Program-made: the position numbers and the translations under genes
In this document: piece after piece, positions 8,789-16,857 of the stretch
How positions within the stretch are numbered: position 1 is the first letter of the stretch
Layout: each line of letters starts with the position of its first letter
NCBI RefSeq assembly: GCF_003122205.1
Contig: NZ_QEYE01000028.1
Span: forward strand, 1 to 40,030
Reading direction: 5' to 3'
Length of the DNA: 40,030 nt
DNA from: Maritimibacter sp. 55A14
GTDB taxonomy: Bacteria > Pseudomonadota > Alphaproteobacteria > Rhodobacterales > Rhodobacteraceae
The notes under the pieces: generated by a model
Seen by the model: only the letters and a program-made list of their open reading frames with translations
What the model was told of the DNA's origin: nothing
The model's database searches: none

Positions 8789-8955
8789 CCCGTAAGGATT
8801 CGACTGGTTTCTTACGGGGATGCGGATTATGGTACACACGCGTAGAAGCAACGTGTGCGTATGAACAAGAAATCCGCCCTAGGATATCTGCTGATGAGCT
8901 ATGGCCGCGGCACAATGGTCCCGCCGAAACGAAACCCGCTGCTCAGAGGCAAGTG
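8789..8955 (+). repeat. leader repeat copy 1 with frameshifted start of a recombinase-like gene
   Basis: This stretch matches 11737-11904 at most positions. It contains a hairpin (CCCGTAAG 8789-8796 with CTTACGGG 8811-8818, 14-base loop), a second dyad (TACACACG at 8833 and CGTGTGCGTA ending at 8861) and then the first ~30 codons of the recombinase-like gene, starting at ATG 8861 (MNKKSALGYLLMSYG). A one-base deletion near 8905 shifts the frame, and similarity stops at about 8955. The copy is dead as a gene, but both leader hairpins are kept. Confidence 0.7.
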
Positions 8956-8977
8956 CTCTGCGTCGCAGGCGCGAAAC

Positions 8978-9634
8978 TCAGGTTACGCCCCACCAGCGCA
9001 GGGTCCGCTCACAGTGGTTTCGGATTGCACTGATCGCGGTCTCGGCGTCACCGCATTGCAGCGCGTCGATGATGGCGAGATGCTCTTCCATTGCCGAAGC
9101 GATCCTGTCCTGGAGAAACGGCCGCGCGTTCTGGATAATGGCGATGCGCATCCGGTTTGCCGCATAGGCGTCTGCCAGATGTGAATTGCCGAGACCTTCG
9201 GCCAGATAATCATGAAGCGACAGATCGACCTCGATGGCCTTCGGGGGCAAATCTCTGGCGCGATCTGTCCGGGCGGCGTTCCGCATCTCCTCGTGCCGCC
9301 CCTGCAACGCATTCAACCCGGACAAGTTGCGGCCGGCGATCCGCCGTCGCGCACCCTCCTGATCCAGGGCCATCCGGAAATCGAGACATTCCCGGATCGT
9401 TTCAGGCCGCACCTCCATCACTTGTACGCCGCGTTTGGGCAACGTCGCCAACAGGCTCCGAGACCCGGCCTGCTTCACCGCCTCGCGAATGGCGGAGATT
9501 GGAAATCCCAGAATTTCAACAAGTTGTGACATGGACAGAAACTGCCCGCCGCGCAACTTTCCCGTCCGCAATGCGATCCAGAGCGCCTCCTGCGCCTGTT
9601 CAGCCATCAGCTGATTCTCGTTCGCCCGGTTCAT
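8978..9634 (-). CDS. GntR-family (FadR/FCD-type) transcriptional regulator
   Basis: A 218-residue regulator: winged HTH at residues about 10-75 (ALWIALRTGKLRGGQFLSMS then LVEILGFPISAIREAVKQ) and a C-terminal helical FCD ligand domain (residues about 85-215) with spaced Asp/His residues (DLSLHDYL, MEEHLAIIDALQCGD, NHCERTL) that usually hold a metal and a small carboxylate. It is divergent from an NCS1 permease 170 bases away and most likely controls it in response to the permease's substrate or a breakdown product. The 3' end comes 22 bases after the end of leader repeat copy 1. Confidence 0.85.
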   Translation of the reverse strand: MNRANENQLMAEQAQEALWIALRTGKLRGGQFLSMSQLVEILGFPISAIREAVKQAGSRSLLATLPKRGVQVMEVRPETIRECLDFRMALDQEGARRRIAGRNLSGLNALQGRHEEMRNAARTDRARDLPPKAIEVDLSLHDYLAEGLGNSHLADAYAANRMRIAIIQNARPFLQDRIASAMEEHLAIIDALQCGDAETAISAIRNHCERTLRWWGVT

Positions 9635-9682
9635 TGCCGATCTCCTCGTCAGGCATTTCTATTTGTTCACATAAAGTGTTAC

Positions 9683-9713
9683 TTGAAGTTCTTAATAGTC
9701 TCTCTGGTAGAAT
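9683..9713 (+). promoter_or_regulatory. possible promoter of the NCS1 permease
   Basis: TTGAAG (9683-9688) and TAGAAT (9708-9713) are spaced by 19 bases in the AT-rich divergent region between the GntR gene and the permease. The spacing is long for sigma-70, so this is tentative. I found no convincing FCD-type operator palindrome. Confidence 0.3.
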
Positions 9714-9803
9714 AATTGCTAAAATGTCAGTTGCAAGGTCAATGTCATGCGATATTGGCAAGACACCGCACGCCGCCCGGAGGCGGCCACAGGGAGGAGA
9801 AAC

Positions 9804-11246
9804 ATGGCTTCAATTGATCATCCTCATGTCGCACATGGCGGCACGCTCGACCCCGAGGGCAATGCCCTCAATCCCGTCGGTGACGACGAAAAGACCTGGG
9901 GATGGTTCGCCATCTTCAACATCTGGGCCAACGACGTGCAGTCCCTCTTTGGCTACTCTCTCGTGGCGTCACTGTTCATTTCATTCGGCGTCGGCGGCTG
10001 GACAGCCTTCGCCGCGCTGATCTTCGCAGGCCTGTTCACCATGTGGATGGTGAACCTGTCGGGCGCGCCCGGGGAGAAGTACGGTATTCCCTATCCGGTG
10101 CTGGCGCGTGCGAGCCTTGGAACTCAGGGCGCAAAGTTGCCAGCGGTGCTTCGGGCAACGGTCGCGGTCTTCTGGTACGGCGTGCAAGTTTACTTCGCAT
10201 CGACCGCGCTGGCCCTGCTGATCCGTTCGATCACCGGCATCCAGGGTGGCTCGGAAACCCTGGGGCTCACCGGTATCGACTGGCTTTCCTTCGTGATCGT
10301 CTGGGCTTTTCATATCGTGATCTTCTGGCGCGGCATGAATTGGGTCGAGACCTTCCTGAACATCGCCGGTCCCTTTGTCTATCTGGTTATGATCGGCCTC
10401 GTCATCCTGCTCTGGCAGCGCTCTGACGGTCAGCTTCTTTCGGCGACGGCGACGATCTTCGCCAACCCGGAAGGTACCTTCGCCACCGAATTCAAGGGGT
10501 TCGTCGCCATCGTCGGCACGATGGTCGCCTATTTTGCCGCCGTGATGATCAATTTCAGCGACTTCTCGCGATATGCAAAGGACAAGCCGACCATGATCCT
10601 GGGCAACCTTGCCGGACTGCCGTTCAACATGATCCTGTTCTCGGCGCTCGCGCTGCTGACGACCGGCGGCGCGGCCGTGGTCTTCGGTGAGGAGATCATC
10701 AATCCGACCGAGATCGTCGCACGCACGGACAGTGTGCTTCTGGGCGTGATCGCGGCCATCACCTTTTTCGCCGCCACGGTCGGCATCAACCTGGTTGCGA
10801 ACTTTATTCCGGCGGTGAACGGCATCGCCAACCTGGCGCCAGAGAAGATCAGCTTCCGCAAGGCAGGTCTGATCACATCGCTGTTCGCGCTGGTGATCGG
10901 CGGGTTCTGGAACAGCTTCATCAGCCAGTTTGGAATCAGCGGGTTTGTCAATACGCTGGGAGCGACTCTGGCGCCGATCTTCGGCATCATGATCGTCGAC
11001 TATTACTTTCACCGGAAAGAGCACCTGAGCGAAGCCGATCTCTACGACATGGAGGGCGGCATCTATCACTACGAAAATGGCTGGAACAGCGCGGCGGTCA
11101 AAGCTTTCGGCTTGGCAGCAGTCTTCTCGGTGGCGACCGTCTGGGTTCCGTGGTTTGCGTTCCTGTCGGGTTACAACTGGGTAATCGGTGCGATCCTTGG
11201 CGGTGTGATCTATAACCGTATGGCCAAGAATGGCGTGAAGGTCTGA
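9804..11246 (+). CDS. NCS1-family nucleobase/hydantoin-type cation symporter
   Basis: A 480-residue integral membrane transporter with about 12 hydrophobic segments. Family marks of nucleobase:cation symporter-1 are present: an N-terminal NPVGDDEKTWGWFAIFNIW followed by a first helix with ND, a GxKYGIPYPVLARASLG-type loop after helix 2, MINFSDFSRY in the middle and a cytoplasmic C terminus. Known members import cytosine, uracil, allantoin, hydantoins, thiamine precursors or related rings with Na+ or H+; the substrate cannot be told from sequence. The ATG at 9804 is chosen because GGGAGGAG lies six bases upstream; the frame is open further back to 9747 without a site. Divergent GntR regulator. 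No matching catabolic enzyme adjoins it, unless the nitrilase at 15.8 kb is related. Confidence 0.88.
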   Translation: MASIDHPHVAHGGTLDPEGNALNPVGDDEKTWGWFAIFNIWANDVQSLFGYSLVASLFISFGVGGWTAFAALIFAGLFTMWMVNLSGAPGEKYGIPYPVLARASLGTQGAKLPAVLRATVAVFWYGVQVYFASTALALLIRSITGIQGGSETLGLTGIDWLSFVIVWAFHIVIFWRGMNWVETFLNIAGPFVYLVMIGLVILLWQRSDGQLLSATATIFANPEGTFATEFKGFVAIVGTMVAYFAAVMINFSDFSRYAKDKPTMILGNLAGLPFNMILFSALALLTTGGAAVVFGEEIINPTEIVARTDSVLLGVIAAITFFAATVGINLVANFIPAVNGIANLAPEKISFRKAGLITSLFALVIGGFWNSFISQFGISGFVNTLGATLAPIFGIMIVDYYFHRKEHLSEADLYDMEGGIYHYENGWNSAAVKAFGLAAVFSVATVWVPWFAFLSGYNWVIGAILGGVIYNRMAKNGVKV

Positions 11247-11314
11247 CAATTACTTGGTATCATGGTCAGGGCCGACGGAGTTTGACCTTCGCCGGCCTTG
11301 GCATGTATCGGCTT

Positions 11315-11590
11315 TCATCCGGCTTCTTGCCTCCTGATCCGGGTAGATTGTCGGTACGGCGCGAACAGGTCTGCATTGTGGTTCCAGGCGATGATCGCCC
11401 TGCGCTCGTTGCCTTCCATGACCGCTCGTGTCCACCATTTCAAGCTGTCGCCAGCATGCATCGTGTTGAAGAAATTCCGGATGGCCACGCCCGTCAGAAC
11501 GTTCAACACCGCGATGAGGCAGGTGTATTCGGTGGCATAGGTCCGCGCGTATGCGCTGCGAGCTCGGAGCCGACTTGCGGTAGGGCCGCT
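11315..11590 (-). pseudogene. fragment of an unidentified coding sequence
   Basis: In one minus-strand frame, open from a TGA at 11591 to a stop at about 11315, the translation has the look of real protein (for example ATEYTCLIAVLNVLTGVAIR, NFFNTMHAGDSLKWWTRAVM) and no start with a binding site. It lies directly behind an IS5 remnant on the same strand. I do not recognise it. The remaining parts of the 11247-11736 gap show no other gene. Confidence 0.3.
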
Positions 11591-11604
11591 TCAGCGCCTG
11601 AGGG

Positions 11605-11700
11605 GCTGAAATCCGGCACCGACCAGTCCAACCTTGTTAGCCGCAGCAGGCTCTCGACGAACCCGGTCGTCTGACGCAACGCCGCGCCGAAGGGTATCTT
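11605..11700 (-). mobile_element. IS5-family transposase remnant
   Basis: About 32 codons on the minus strand read FGAALRQTTGFVESLLRL then LDWSVPDFS, the conserved N-terminal part of IS5-group transposases before the catalytic DDE core. Sequence on both sides departs from the family, so only an internal scrap of the gene is left. It sits immediately before leader repeat copy 2. Confidence 0.65.
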
Positions 11701-11736
11701 CCCCTTTGAATTTCCAACCAAGGTTTGTTGGGTATG

Positions 11737-11904
11737 CGTAAGGATTCGACTTTATTCTTACGGGGGTTACGGGTGGAGATACACACGCGTAGTAACAACC
11801 TGTGTGTATGAACAAGAAATCCGCCCTGGGATATCTGCTGCTGAGCTATGGCCCGCGCCACAATGGTCCCGCCGAAACCAAACCCGCCGCGCAGAGCCAA
11901 GTGC
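11737..11904 (+). repeat. leader repeat copy 2 (intact, in front of the recombinase-like gene)
   Basis: Matches copy 1 at 8789-8955. It carries hairpin CGTAAG (11737-11742) / CTTACG (11757-11762) with the same 14-base loop length, and a perfect dyad TACACAC (11780-11786) / GTGTGTA (11802-11808) whose right arm includes the A of the start codon. The sequence between and after these arms, through the first 32 codons, is shared with copy 1. Confidence 0.75.
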
Positions 11905-12497
11905 GGCGCATTTCGGCGTTCCTGGGGCCCGAGTGCGAGATCACATGGGTGTCCGATTATGCCCGGCAAGTCGGTTCACTCGACGACCTGCCGAGCTTGA
12001 AGCGTGTCCTTTCGGAACTCCGGCGATCGGGAAGCAGGACGGCCATAGCCATCGACGAACTTCGGCGTGTGTTTCGCCGCGTCCCGGACGAGCATGCTTT
12101 GAACCTTCTCAACGAGATCCTCGAATTCGGAGATCACATCCTGGATGTCAGCTATGGACGCCGTCTGAGCAAACTCCCGGCATCGAGCCAGGAGTACATC
12201 GCCGTCTCGAACTCCCGAAGAGAAGCACTGCGAAAGCTTGAGAGGAGCGTGACAGCAGACGGGAAGCTGAACAGAACCACGAAGAAGGCCACGCAGGTGT
12301 CGGCCAGGGCCAAGGCGAGGCGAGCCGACAGAACCGCGCATCTGCTTGATGACCTGCGCAGGGAGCTGGCCAACGACACGTTCACTCCCTCCGTGTCCGA
12401 CCTGGCGCGTGTTGCCAACGAACGCGGGCTCCGAACGGCCACGGGAAAGGCATGGACCGGCTCGACCGTGGGACGGATGCTCAGGCGGCTTGAGTGA
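11808..12497 (+). CDS. degenerate serine-recombinase-like protein
   Basis: A 229-residue protein. The N-terminal ALGYLLLSYG lines up with the ALGYIRVS motif of serine recombinases, keeping the Ser but with Leu instead of the Arg two residues before it. AIAIDELRRVFRR lines up with the DRLxR catalytic motif, again with one Arg lost. The C-terminal ANERGLRTATGKAWTGSTVGRMLRRLE is the family's DNA-binding end (LNERGIRTARGGxW...V...L). So the fold and the HTH region seem kept while the active-site arginines are altered. It may be a DNA-binding or RNA-structure-linked protein rather than an active recombinase. There is no Shine-Dalgarno; instead a perfect dyad overlaps the start codon. A truncated copy of its 5' end lies 2.9 kb upstream. 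Confidence 0.6.
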   Translation: MNKKSALGYLLLSYGPRHNGPAETKPAAQSQVRRISAFLGPECEITWVSDYARQVGSLDDLPSLKRVLSELRRSGSRTAIAIDELRRVFRRVPDEHALNLLNEILEFGDHILDVSYGRRLSKLPASSQEYIAVSNSRREALRKLERSVTADGKLNRTTKKATQVSARAKARRADRTAHLLDDLRRELANDTFTPSVSDLARVANERGLRTATGKAWTGSTVGRMLRRLE

Positions 12498-12608
12498 AGC
12501 GCAGTTGTTGAGTGTGACATAAGGCATCCAAAGGTGGTTTTAGCGAGCTCGGCCCTTCCGCGGCTCCCATCACATCTGCGCGTCGGAGCTCACGGTCGGT
12601 TTTTGCCG

Positions 12609-13334
12609 CTACGCGACTGCGCTGCCATCTTCGTTCCAGTCTGCCCAGCCCGGGAAATGTAGGGGTTCGGTATGATCGAGGTTCGAGAGGAACGATTGCC
12701 AATCTGTCAGGTTTAATCTCAACCTGTGATGCAGGCTGCTCTCGTCCTCGTAGCTGTAGCCATGCCCCTGCACACCGTAGGAGATGAAGGGGGGCAGGAC
12801 TGAGAAGCCCATGTAATGCATCGAATAGTGAATGGGCCATAGCATCGTGTCAAAGTCACCGCCCCGACTGCCCGGGCCGAAGGCCGCGCGAGGCGCACCC
12901 GTTGTGACGGCGGCCAGCGCGCGCCTGCCCCGGAAGTAGCCAGCGTCGTAGCGCATCCGGCTGGTGTAAAGGCCACCGCTCACGAATACCCGGTCCATCC
13001 AACCTTTCAGCATGGCCGGCGGTCCGTGCCACCAGAGCGGGAATTGCAGGATGACAAGATCGGCACGCTCCAGGTTGTCGATCTCTGCCGCGACATCCTC
13101 CGGCAATGTACCGATCGTCCACGCGTGACGCTGCTCATTGAGGGCCGCGAAGCTGCCCGTCTCGGCCCGGTTGGCATAATGGCCGGCGTGCTCGACCGGG
13201 TCGAAGCCTGTTCGGTAGAGATCGCTCACCGTCACTGTGCCGCCGGCCTCTCGCAGCGCGCGTTCGGCACTTCGCGTGAGCGCGCCATTGTAGGACTTGG
13301 GCTCAGGGTGAGCATGAACGATATGGGTATGCAT
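12609..13334 (-). CDS. NAD(P)H:quinone oxidoreductase, flavodoxin-fold
   Basis: A 241-residue cytoplasmic flavoprotein of the MdaB/KefF/NQO type. The N-terminal HIVHAHPEPKSYNGAL is the FMN/FAD phosphate-binding region; ADLVILQFPLWWHGPPAMLKG and WMDRVF are the family's central motif; TTGAP comes later as expected. Such enzymes reduce quinones or electrophiles by two electrons. The ATG at 13334 follows CGGAGACCAGCAG and begins directly at the domain. It is divergent from a LysR regulator 94 bases away, which probably controls it, as is common for this pair. Confidence 0.85.
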   Translation of the reverse strand: MHTHIVHAHPEPKSYNGALTRSAERALREAGGTVTVSDLYRTGFDPVEHAGHYANRAETGSFAALNEQRHAWTIGTLPEDVAAEIDNLERADLVILQFPLWWHGPPAMLKGWMDRVFVSGGLYTSRMRYDAGYFRGRRALAAVTTGAPRAAFGPGSRGGDFDTMLWPIHYSMHYMGFSVLPPFISYGVQGHGYSYEDESSLHHRLRLNLTDWQSFLSNLDHTEPLHFPGWADWNEDGSAVA

Positions 13335-13394
13335 CTGCTGGTCTCCGTAATCTGTTCGCATTTGCCCTGACATTGAGTGTTCATTTTTGATACG

Positions 13395-13405
13395 TCTTCA
13401 GAAGA
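13395..13405. promoter_or_regulatory. possible LysR operator
   Basis: A perfect 11-base palindrome, TCTTCAGAAGA, lies between the divergent quinone reductase and LysR genes, 24 bases before the LysR start. Its place and symmetry suit an autoregulatory LysR site, but it is short. Confidence 0.3.
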
Positions 13406-13428
13406 TTTCGAAAGCTGGTCTTTCACAG

Positions 13429-14301
13429 ATGAACAAGAAGCTGGACTGGAACGACTACGAGATCGTCCTGCGGATCGCCGATGCCGGCTCTCTGTCCAAG
13501 GCGGCGCACCTCGCGGGAACGAGCCATCCAACGATGTTCCGCAAGATAAATGCCGTCGAAGAGAGACTCGGCGTTCGGCTCTTCGACCGGTTCCGGACGG
13601 GCTACCAACCGACGGCGGCCGGGGACGAGATCGTGTCTGCCGCCCGACGGATCGCCGCACTTACCAACGACACCGAGCGACGCGTGTCAGGACGTGACCT
13701 GCGACCGTCCGGAGTGGTGCGCGTGGCAACCACCGACACCTTGCTCTTCGGAGTGCTCGCGCCCGAGATCGCGCGCTTCAGGCAGTTGCAGCCCGAGATC
13801 ACCCTGGACGTGGTCGTGTCGAACGAAGTATTCGACCTCTCGCTCCGCGAGGCGGATATTGCTATCCGGCCAGCCTCCTCCCCGGACGATCACCTCGTCG
13901 GGCGAAAACTGGGGCTCATCCGACAGGCTGTCTATGCCCACCGCTCGCTCGACTTTGGAGATACGCCGAGACCACCGTTGGAGACCTTGGACTGGGTCGG
14001 GCCGAGTTCGTCCATGGCCTATGGTCAGCTTCACGCATGGATGCGCAGGACTGGTTGCGATGAGGCTTGTGTCTGCCGGATGGATAGCATGCTCGGCATG
14101 TATGCGGCGGTCCGATACGGGATCGGGGTTGCGATCCTGCCTTGCTATCTCGCCGATGCCGACAGCGAGCTGACGCGTCTAGGCGAGTCGATTGATGGTG
14201 TCGCCGTCGATCTCTGGCTTCTGACGCATCCCGATCTTCGCCGCACAGCGCGCGTGCGTGCGGTTCTTGACCATTTCTCTGAGTCTGCCTTGCTGTTGTG
14301 A
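13429..14301 (+). CDS. LysR-family transcriptional regulator
   Basis: A 290-residue LysR regulator: N-terminal winged HTH (residues about 5-65, with GSLSKAAHLAGTSHPTMFRKI and EERLGVRLFDRF) and a two-lobed periplasmic-binding-like effector domain (about 90-290) containing DIAIRPASSP and GVAILPCYLAD. ATG at 13429 gives the standard spacing to the HTH. It is divergent from the flavodoxin-fold quinone reductase, its likely target, so the inducer may be a quinone or electrophile. Confidence 0.88.
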   Translation: MNKKLDWNDYEIVLRIADAGSLSKAAHLAGTSHPTMFRKINAVEERLGVRLFDRFRTGYQPTAAGDEIVSAARRIAALTNDTERRVSGRDLRPSGVVRVATTDTLLFGVLAPEIARFRQLQPEITLDVVVSNEVFDLSLREADIAIRPASSPDDHLVGRKLGLIRQAVYAHRSLDFGDTPRPPLETLDWVGPSSSMAYGQLHAWMRRTGCDEACVCRMDSMLGMYAAVRYGIGVAILPCYLADADSELTRLGESIDGVAVDLWLLTHPDLRRTARVRAVLDHFSESALLL

Positions 14302-14586
14302 ACGGATGAAGGAAACCTGATAGACGCCGCTCGCTGCTCCCAGGTTACATGGACCAGGGTGGAAATCCGACTTTCTCGGTGAGTGCAGGCGGGCCATCCG
14401 GCATCACCCGATCGCCATTCAAGTGCGACGCCATCTCGACCTGCGTCGCACCGGAGAAGTTGGTCGGGGTGCGCGGCCATACCCGGTTTCATCTCATTGT
14501 CCCGCGCCGGTCCGTGAAAGGCGACGCTCTATTAGGGCGAAGTGCCCGCTTTATGCTACGATTCCTCTGCATGGATGGGGGTCCCG

Positions 14587-15405
14587 ATGACTGATTTTGC
14601 GGAATTCGCGGAGCGTGAACGCGCCGGCTGGCAGGACGCGGAGATCGTCGTAGCCTACGTTGAATACATCGCACCGCTGACCGAACGCGCTGGCGAGCAG
14701 GCGCTCATGGCGTTGAACATCGCCCCCGACACCGAAGTCCTCGACCTTTGTTGTGGACAGGGAGAAATGACGCGTCGCGCCTGCGAGTTATCCGAGAATG
14801 TAGCGGGCCTCGACTTCTCGGAGACAATGCTGGAACGCGCCGCGCGAGTCGCACCAATGGCCGACCTGCGCGAGGGCGACGCGGCGGCGATGCCCTACGC
14901 AGATGCGTCCTTCGACGCAGTTCTCTGCAATTTCGGAATTCCGCACGTACCCGACCGGACGGCGGTGCTTTCTGAAATCGCGCGCGTGTTGCGACCGGGT
15001 GGCCGGGTCGCACTTACATCGTGGGTGGGTCCCGATGGGTCGGCCGCGTTCGCCACTGCCGTGACTGCCATCCAGGGGATGGCCGGGCCGCCGTCGATTC
15101 CTCAACCTGACTTCTTCGAGTTCTCGAGAGGCGATGCAGCGGAAACTCGTCTTTCCCAGGCTGGATTCCAGCTCCAGTCCCATGAGGTGATTCCGCTCGT
15201 CCTTGATCTCGATAGGCCCGATGGACTGTTCCAGCTTTTTGCGAACGCAACCGTCGGTATCCGGATGCTGATCCAGAGCCAAGAGCCGCCGGTCGTGGAT
15301 GCGATCCGCGACGCAATGGCAGCCGAGGTCGAACGTGAATATCGCGTGCCCGAAGGCTATCGAGTTGCCATGCCGGCAACGATCACCGTCGCCTCGCTCC
15401 AGTAG
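14587..15405 (+). CDS. class I SAM-dependent methyltransferase
   Basis: A 272-residue soluble protein with a UbiE-like Rossmann methyltransferase core: motif I VLDLCCGQGEMTRR, motif II around GLDFSETMLERA, DGDAA-type acidic loop (LREGDAAAMPYAD), motif IV FDAVLCNFGIPHV and motif VI VLRPGGRVALTSW. The C-terminal 100 residues form a variable cap. The acceptor is unknown. ATG 14587 follows a GGGGG run; an in-frame ATG at 14575 is also possible. It stands alone between the LysR gene and a nitrilase with no shared operon. Confidence 0.8.
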   Translation: MTDFAEFAERERAGWQDAEIVVAYVEYIAPLTERAGEQALMALNIAPDTEVLDLCCGQGEMTRRACELSENVAGLDFSETMLERAARVAPMADLREGDAAAMPYADASFDAVLCNFGIPHVPDRTAVLSEIARVLRPGGRVALTSWVGPDGSAAFATAVTAIQGMAGPPSIPQPDFFEFSRGDAAETRLSQAGFQLQSHEVIPLVLDLDRPDGLFQLFANATVGIRMLIQSQEPPVVDAIRDAMAAEVEREYRVPEGYRVAMPATITVASLQ

Positions 15406-15845
15406 GCCGTGGCATGTCTCGATGCAACATCGGAAAACGTCATGCCTCGAGGAAAGGCGAGTACGCCGCATATCAGGCCTAACGCCGGTGTTCGCTGCGC
15501 GCAGATCCGATCGACCTTTCACTCAGCGTTGCGGCGCGGTTGCGTCGGCTGAAGGACAGGATGGGCAGACTGCAATAACCGCCATCGGGAAAAAGGGCTA
15601 GAACCGGATCTGCGGCTGCGCGGCATCCTCTCGTTACTGTTCCCGGACCCGGTAAGCTTAAGAATGGCTCGGAGCAGGCACGGTGTCCCGTCTGAACGGT
15701 TAACCGACTTGACCCCTGGTCGGTCCTTGGCCTGGCATGGAGCCGAGCGAAGGCCGATGCGCGACCTGAACAAATCCCGGCAAATTCGGCAACTGGAGGG
15801 CGGAATCAGTGTAGGGTGCATCATTGGCCGAGGAGGGACCCCCCA
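15406..15845. other. intergenic stretch without a recognisable gene
   Basis: 440 bases between a methyltransferase and a nitrilase. I see no coding frame with a start and binding site, no RNA gene, no hairpin followed by a T run and no repeat shared with the rest of the window. Confidence 0.5.
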
Positions 15846-16778
15846 ATGAAAGTAGCGGTTGTGCAGCACCCGCCTGTCTATCTGGACAAGGCAAGATCAA
15901 TTGAACGCGCCATTGATCTGATCGCAGAGGCCGCAGCAGAGGGCTGCGGGTTGATCGTATTCCCCGAGGCCTGGCTTCCCGGCTATCCCACCTTTGTCTG
16001 GCGACTGTCACCGGGAGCCGACATGAAGAAAACAGATGAACTTTTCGCGCTTTCGCAGGCGAACTCGATCGACCTCGGCAAGGATGACCTTGCGCCTCTC
16101 AAGGAGGCAGCACGCGAACACGCCATGGTTGTCGTGATCGGTCACCAAGAGATTGATGGGGCCGTGAGCGGCAGCACACTATTCAACAGCGTTGCCATCA
16201 TTGATGCCGATGGTCGGCTTCTGAACAACCACCGAAAGCTCATGCCGACAAATCCCGAGCGCATGGTTTGGGGGTTCGGCGATGGATCGACGCTAAAGGT
16301 CGTTGAAACCGCCGTGGGCCGGGTGGGCGCTCTGATCTGTTGGGAAAACTTCATGCCTCTGGCCCGGTTTGCCCTCTATGCGCAGAATATCGACATCTAC
16401 GCTGCTCCGACCTGGGACAGCGGGGACTCATGGCTGGCCACCATGCGGCATATCGCGAGAGAAGGCGGTTGCTGGGTCATAGGTTGCGCGACCTCGATCG
16501 AGGCCGCTGATGTTCCCGAGACAGTCCCGTATCGCGAAGAACTGTTTCCCAACGCCGACGAATGGATCAATCCCGGAGACGCGGTTGTGTTTCAACCCTT
16601 CGGAGGCCCGATGGCAGGGCCTATGCACAAGGAAAAGGGGTTGCTGATCGCGGATATCGATGTGCCCGCCGCGCGTGCATCGAGACGCAAGTTCGATGTG
16701 GCCGGGCATTATGCACGGCCGGACGTGTTCAGCTTGAGGGTAAACCGGTCGCGGCAGTCGCCGATAGACTTTGAATAG
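15846..16778 (+). CDS. nitrilase (carbon-nitrogen hydrolase)
   Basis: A 310-residue nitrilase-superfamily enzyme with the full catalytic set: Glu41 in FPEAWLPGYP, Lys131 in NHRKLMPT and the nucleophile Cys165 in CWENFMPL. The PEAWLPGYP and CWENxMP phrases place it with true nitrilases (nitrile to acid plus ammonia) rather than amidases or cyanide hydratases. Length is normal to slightly short. The ATG at 15846 is followed directly by the first strand. The upstream GAGGGACCC gives a modest ribosome binding site. It is convergent with the ECF sigma operon. The substrate, perhaps a plant or algal nitrile, is not shown by the sequence. Confidence 0.88.
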   Translation: MKVAVVQHPPVYLDKARSIERAIDLIAEAAAEGCGLIVFPEAWLPGYPTFVWRLSPGADMKKTDELFALSQANSIDLGKDDLAPLKEAAREHAMVVVIGHQEIDGAVSGSTLFNSVAIIDADGRLLNNHRKLMPTNPERMVWGFGDGSTLKVVETAVGRVGALICWENFMPLARFALYAQNIDIYAAPTWDSGDSWLATMRHIAREGGCWVIGCATSIEAADVPETVPYREELFPNADEWINPGDAVVFQPFGGPMAGPMHKEKGLLIADIDVPAARASRRKFDVAGHYARPDVFSLRVNRSRQSPIDFE

Positions 16779-16857
16779 ACGAAGCTTACGTGAAGCATAC
16801 TCCGATTGGCCCGCCCCCTTACCAAGTACGTGTGTCGGATGGATTCTGCGAAGAACC

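Noticed and set aside
8767-8818. Tandem 11-bp repeat considered as a CRISPR start
   Set aside because: Only two adjoining units without spacers, and no cas genes in the window.
9981-11249. Very long open frame on the minus strand opposite the NCS1 permease (422 codons)
   Set aside because: It is the shadow of a high-GC membrane-protein gene; composition is His/Arg/Asp-rich without any family motif.
15846-16778. Linking the nitrilase and the NCS1 permease as one uptake-and-hydrolysis pathway
   Set aside because: They are 4.6 kb apart with unrelated units between them and have no shared control site that I can see.
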